This document shows, piece by piece, positions 61,431-64,000 of a stretch of DNA of 64,000 bases (position 1 is its first letter; each line of letters opens with the position of its first letter). The position numbers were made by a program, and so were the translations under genes. A model generated the notes under the pieces. The model saw only the letters and a program-made list of their open reading frames with translations. It ran no database searches and was not told where the DNA came from. This DNA comes from CAZPKH01 sp964587165. GTDB taxonomy: Bacteria; Bacteroidota; Bacteroidia; Bacteroidales; Muribaculaceae. Location: contig CAZPKH010000006.1 in NCBI GenBank assembly GCA_964587165.1, positions 1-64,000 of the forward strand, written 5' to 3'.

Positions 61431-62408
61431 TTATGCCATCTCGACAGCTTCGCCGACTCCGAGCTTCACGCGGAGGTTTTTGAGCATGTCGACGGTCATG
61501 GCGTCGAGGTCGTAGTCGGGCATCCAGTCCCACTCGTTGCGGGCGCAGGAGTCGTCGAGCGAGTTAGGCCACGAGTCGGCTATGCCCTGACGCAGCTCGT
61601 CGAGCTGATAGTCCATCTTGAAGTCGGGCACATACTCGCGTATCTTGTTGTAGATTATCTCGGGATCGAAGCTCATCGAGGCGAGGTTGAACGAGTTGCG
61701 GTGCACCAGTCGTGTGGGGTCGGCTTCCATGATCTCGATGCAAGCACGCAGGGCGTCAGGCATATACATCATATCCATGAATGTGCCGGGGCGCAGGGGG
61801 CAGTGGAATGTCTCGCCGCGCACAGCCGAGTAGTATATGTCGACTGCATAGTCGGTCGTGCCGCCGCCGGGAGGGGTGGTGTAGGATATGAGGCCGGGGA
61901 ATCGCACCGAGCGTGTGTCGACACCGAAACGGCGTGCATAGTAGTCGCTGAGCAGCTCGCCGGTCACTTTTGTCACGCCGTAGATAGTTTCGGGGCGCTG
62001 CACGGTGTCCTGCGGAGTTTTGTCGTGGGGGGTTGTGGGGCCGAACGAGCCGATAGAGCTCGGCGTGAAGACAGCGCAACCGCACTCACGGGCCACTTCG
62101 AGAGTGTTATATAATCCGCCTACGCCTATCTTCCAGGCCAGCTGAGGCTTGGCCTCGGCAACGGCGCTGAGCAGGGCGGCAAGATTGTAGATCGTATCAA
62201 CGTCGTATTTCTTAACGGCGTCGGCTATCTGCTGGGGGTTGGTGATGTCGACTTCCTCGGAGGGGCCGCTTTCGAGCAGCTCTCCTTTAGGCTCTGCGCC
62301 GCGGATAAAACCTGCCACGACATTGCCTCCGGGGCAGTGCTGACGTATTTTCATGGTAAGCTCCGAGCCGATCTGGCCGGTAGCACCAATGATAAGGACA
62401 TTCTTCAT
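61431..62408 (-). CDS. L-threonine 3-dehydrogenase, SDR/epimerase type
   Basis: A 325-residue extended SDR enzyme. VLIIGATGQIGSELT binds NAD; Ser and the YGVTK active-site motif follow. FTPSSIGSFGPTTP and GGGTTDYAVDIYYSA are characteristic of the GalE-like threonine dehydrogenases, which oxidise threonine to 2-amino-3-ketobutyrate. A kbl ligase would be the expected partner but is not in the window. Other epimerase activity is less likely. Confidence 0.9.
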   Translation of the reverse strand: MKNVLIIGATGQIGSELTMKIRQHCPGGNVVAGFIRGAEPKGELLESGPSEEVDITNPQQIADAVKKYDVDTIYNLAALLSAVAEAKPQLAWKIGVGGLYNTLEVARECGCAVFTPSSIGSFGPTTPHDKTPQDTVQRPETIYGVTKVTGELLSDYYARRFGVDTRSVRFPGLISYTTPPGGGTTDYAVDIYYSAVRGETFHCPLRPGTFMDMMYMPDALRACIEIMEADPTRLVHRNSFNLASMSFDPEIIYNKIREYVPDFKMDYQLDELRQGIADSWPNSLDDSCARNEWDWMPDYDLDAMTVDMLKNLRVKLGVGEAVEMA

Positions 62409-62510
62409 TGCTGATTGTGTGGTAGAACGATTGTGTATGAAAATTGATACACAAAATTATGTAAAATTTTCAAGCTCTCAAAATTTTTTTTGCGGCGCTC
62501 TTATCTGCCC

Positions 62511-64000
62511 TCAGCGCGATTTGTTGATCTTGCGGTTGAGAGCCGAGGGTGTGATGCTCTCGGGGGTGGCGTCGGAGAACGGCACGCGGAAGCTACACCC
62601 CTCGGCGTAGCGCGAGCACCCGAAGGCTGAGCGCCCTTTCAGTATGTGCCCCATGCCGCAGGCGGGGCAACGCACCTGCTCGAATTTGCGTATCGGCGCG
62701 GCTCGCTTGGCTTTAGGTTTGGTCGTTGATTTCTCTTTGCCGGCGTGTGCATCGGGAGTGTCGGGAGCGGCCGACACTATGCGCCGTGAGGAGTTGTCGG
62801 AGAGTACGTCGATCACCAGCCGGCTCACCATCTCCTTCAGTTCGTCCATGAATGCTTCCGGGGGGTACTCGCCGCGCTCTATCTGCCGCAGCTTGTTCTC
62901 CCATATTCCGGTGAGCTTGGCGCTCTTGATGAGCTCCTCGTGTATCAACCCTATCAGGTCGATACCTGCCTGCGAGGCCATTATGTTCTTGCGCTCGCGG
63001 TATATGTAGCGTCGCTTGAAGAGTGTTTCGATGATGTTAGCGCGTGTGGATGGGCGGCCTATACCGTTCTCTTTGAGGGCATCGCGCAGCTCTTCGTCGT
63101 CCACGGTCTTGCCGGCTGTCTCCATGGCGCGCAGCAAGGTTCCCTCGGTGTAATATTTGGGCGGCGAGGTTGTCTTTTTGACGAGCGCCGGCTCGTGAGG
63201 GCCTGACTCGCCGGGGGTGAAATCCGGCAGTATCGCTTCGGCCTCTTTCTGCTCGGTATGCTCCTGCTCGGCGGCTTCGGGCTTGTCGTTGAGGTATATC
63301 TCACGCCAGCCGGGCGAAATGATCACCTTGCCGGTGGCTTTGAACCTTACATCGGCGGCGTGACCCAGCACTGTTGTGGTATTGAAAACGCAGTCGGGGT
63401 AGAACGCCGCGATAAACCGCCGCGCTATAAGGTGGTACATCTGCCGCTCGCGCCCGACGGCTGCCGCGGGCGATTCGCCTGTGGGGATGATGGCGTGGTG
63501 GTCGGTCACCTTGGCGTTGTCAAACACCTTTTTCGATTTCGGTATCTTATACCCCGGAGCGAGCAGTGGCGCGGTGATCGGCGCGTACGGGGTCATGCGG
63601 CGCAGTATGTCGGGCACTTTGGGGTACACGTCGTCGGGCAGGCATGTGGTGTCGACACGTGGATAGGTGGTGAGCTTCTTCTCGTAGAGGCTCTGTATCA
63701 GCGAGAGGGTTTCGTCGGCAGTCCACCCCCAGCGGCGGTTGCACTCCACCTGCAGCGAGGTCAGGTCGAAAAGCCGCTCGGGGGTTTCGCGTCCGCGTTT
63801 CTGCTGCACATCGTCGACCGTGTACGGCACCGCAGCTATCGACTCAACGACACGCTGCGCCTCGGCCTCGGTGTCGAATTTGCCTGAAGTGGCAGCAAAC
63901 GTGACTCCGCGGTACACCGTCTTAAGCTCCCAGTAGTCGCGCGGACGGAAATTGGCTATCTCGTGATGCCGCTGCACGATCAGGGCGAGGGTAGGGGTCT
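62511..64000 (-). CDS. topB: DNA topoisomerase III, 5' end beyond the window
   Basis: The frame stays open to the window edge; the triplets 63978-63998 read TPTLALI and continue into VQRHHEI, the GRVQTPTLA region of type IA topoisomerases. The catalytic Tyr lies in KLTTYPRVDT (about 63663-63665). The C-terminal tail has a zinc-ribbon half (CPACGMGHILKGRSAFGCSRY). It relaxes and decatenates DNA. The N-terminal Toprim domain is missing only because of the window edge. Confidence 0.93.
   Translation of the reverse strand, partial: TPTLALIVQRHHEIANFRPRDYWELKTVYRGVTFAATSGKFDTEAEAQRVVESIAAVPYTVDDVQQKRGRETPERLFDLTSLQVECNRRWGWTADETLSLIQSLYEKKLTTYPRVDTTCLPDDVYPKVPDILRRMTPYAPITAPLLAPGYKIPKSKKVFDNAKVTDHHAIIPTGESPAAAVGRERQMYHLIARRFIAAFYPDCVFNTTTVLGHAADVRFKATGKVIISPGWREIYLNDKPEAAEQEHTEQKEAEAILPDFTPGESGPHEPALVKKTTSPPKYYTEGTLLRAMETAGKTVDDEELRDALKENGIGRPSTRANIIETLFKRRYIYRERKNIMASQAGIDLIGLIHEELIKSAKLTGIWENKLRQIERGEYPPEAFMDELKEMVSRLVIDVLSDNSSRRIVSAAPDTPDAHAGKEKSTTKPKAKRAAPIRKFEQVRCPACGMGHILKGRSAFGCSRYAEGCSFRVPFSDATPESITPSALNRKINKSR

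Overview
The window looks like a chromosomal segment of a gut Bacteroidales, most likely Muribaculaceae (S24-7). The evidence is: TAnnTTTG-type -7 promoter boxes; Bacteroidetes-specific families (GldH, DUF4286, PSP1/RicT beside RNase Y, CCDC81-like HU + SPOR, eukaryotic-type branching enzyme, SDR-type threonine dehydrogenase); two secreted proteins with type IX-like C-terminal sorting tails; and GC-rich, housekeeping-dominated content. No rRNA, tRNA, CRISPR array, phage or plasmid genes were found. The genus is an inference. Both window ends cut genes: a glycogen branching enzyme at the left and topoisomerase III at the right.

Layout. 1-6 kb: glgB (partial, minus), then a plus-strand run of cdsA, an iron alcohol dehydrogenase, a GNAT/Fem-like transferase, an orphan FecE-like ABC ATPase and a DUF2284 cysteine-cluster protein. 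6-9.2 kb, minus strand: an AT-rich orphan lipoprotein, TrkH and a small winged-helix protein. 9.4-11.8 kb: a 349-bp inverted-repeat element sits inside the leader of rsgA, followed by an ATP-grasp-like gene. 11.8-15.3 kb, minus operon: HU/SPOR protein, nitroreductase, DUF2520 protein, kdsC, maf. 15.6-23.4 kb, plus strand: coiled-coil protein, zapA, rny, ricT/PSP1, gldH, M24 peptidase, CCA-adding-type enzyme, tsaD. 23.4-26.1 kb, minus: nucleotidyltransferase-fold protein, menA, GlmU-like protein. 26.2-33.6 kb: transketolase, then two secreted T9SS-type proteins. 33.6-34 kb: a second, inverted copy of the 350-bp element. 34-40 kb: purL, aminopeptidase P, gamma-carbonic anhydrase. 40-41.9 kb: a phytase-like histidine phosphatase and a small TPR protein. 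42-46 kb: an oxalate-degradation module (frc, oxc, AEC permease). 46-53.4 kb: an eight-gene minus operon (GT2, GYF_2, DUF4286, ruvC, six-hairpin glycosidase-like lipoprotein, GH13, phosphoesterase, SPOR lipoprotein). 53.5-54.4 kb: Skp-like lipoprotein and a small membrane protein. 54.5-61.3 kb, plus strand: pepD, muramidase-like lipoprotein, CyuA-like protein, acyltransferase 3, M18 aminopeptidase, S1/P1 nuclease. 61.4-64 kb, minus: threonine dehydrogenase and topB.

How they fit together. Several groups are functionally coherent. rny-ricT-gldH links RNA decay factors. frc-oxc-permease would take up oxalate and convert it to formate and CO2. The GH13 and six-hairpin genes overlap by one base and suggest alpha-glucan processing. 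The least explained structure is the dispersed inverted-repeat element. Its two 350-bp copies share near-perfect 34-bp termini and a 92-bp folded region, and there is a 28-bp miniature at 53.4 kb. One copy lies between the rsgA promoter and its start codon, so it is probably transcribed as the rsgA 5' leader.
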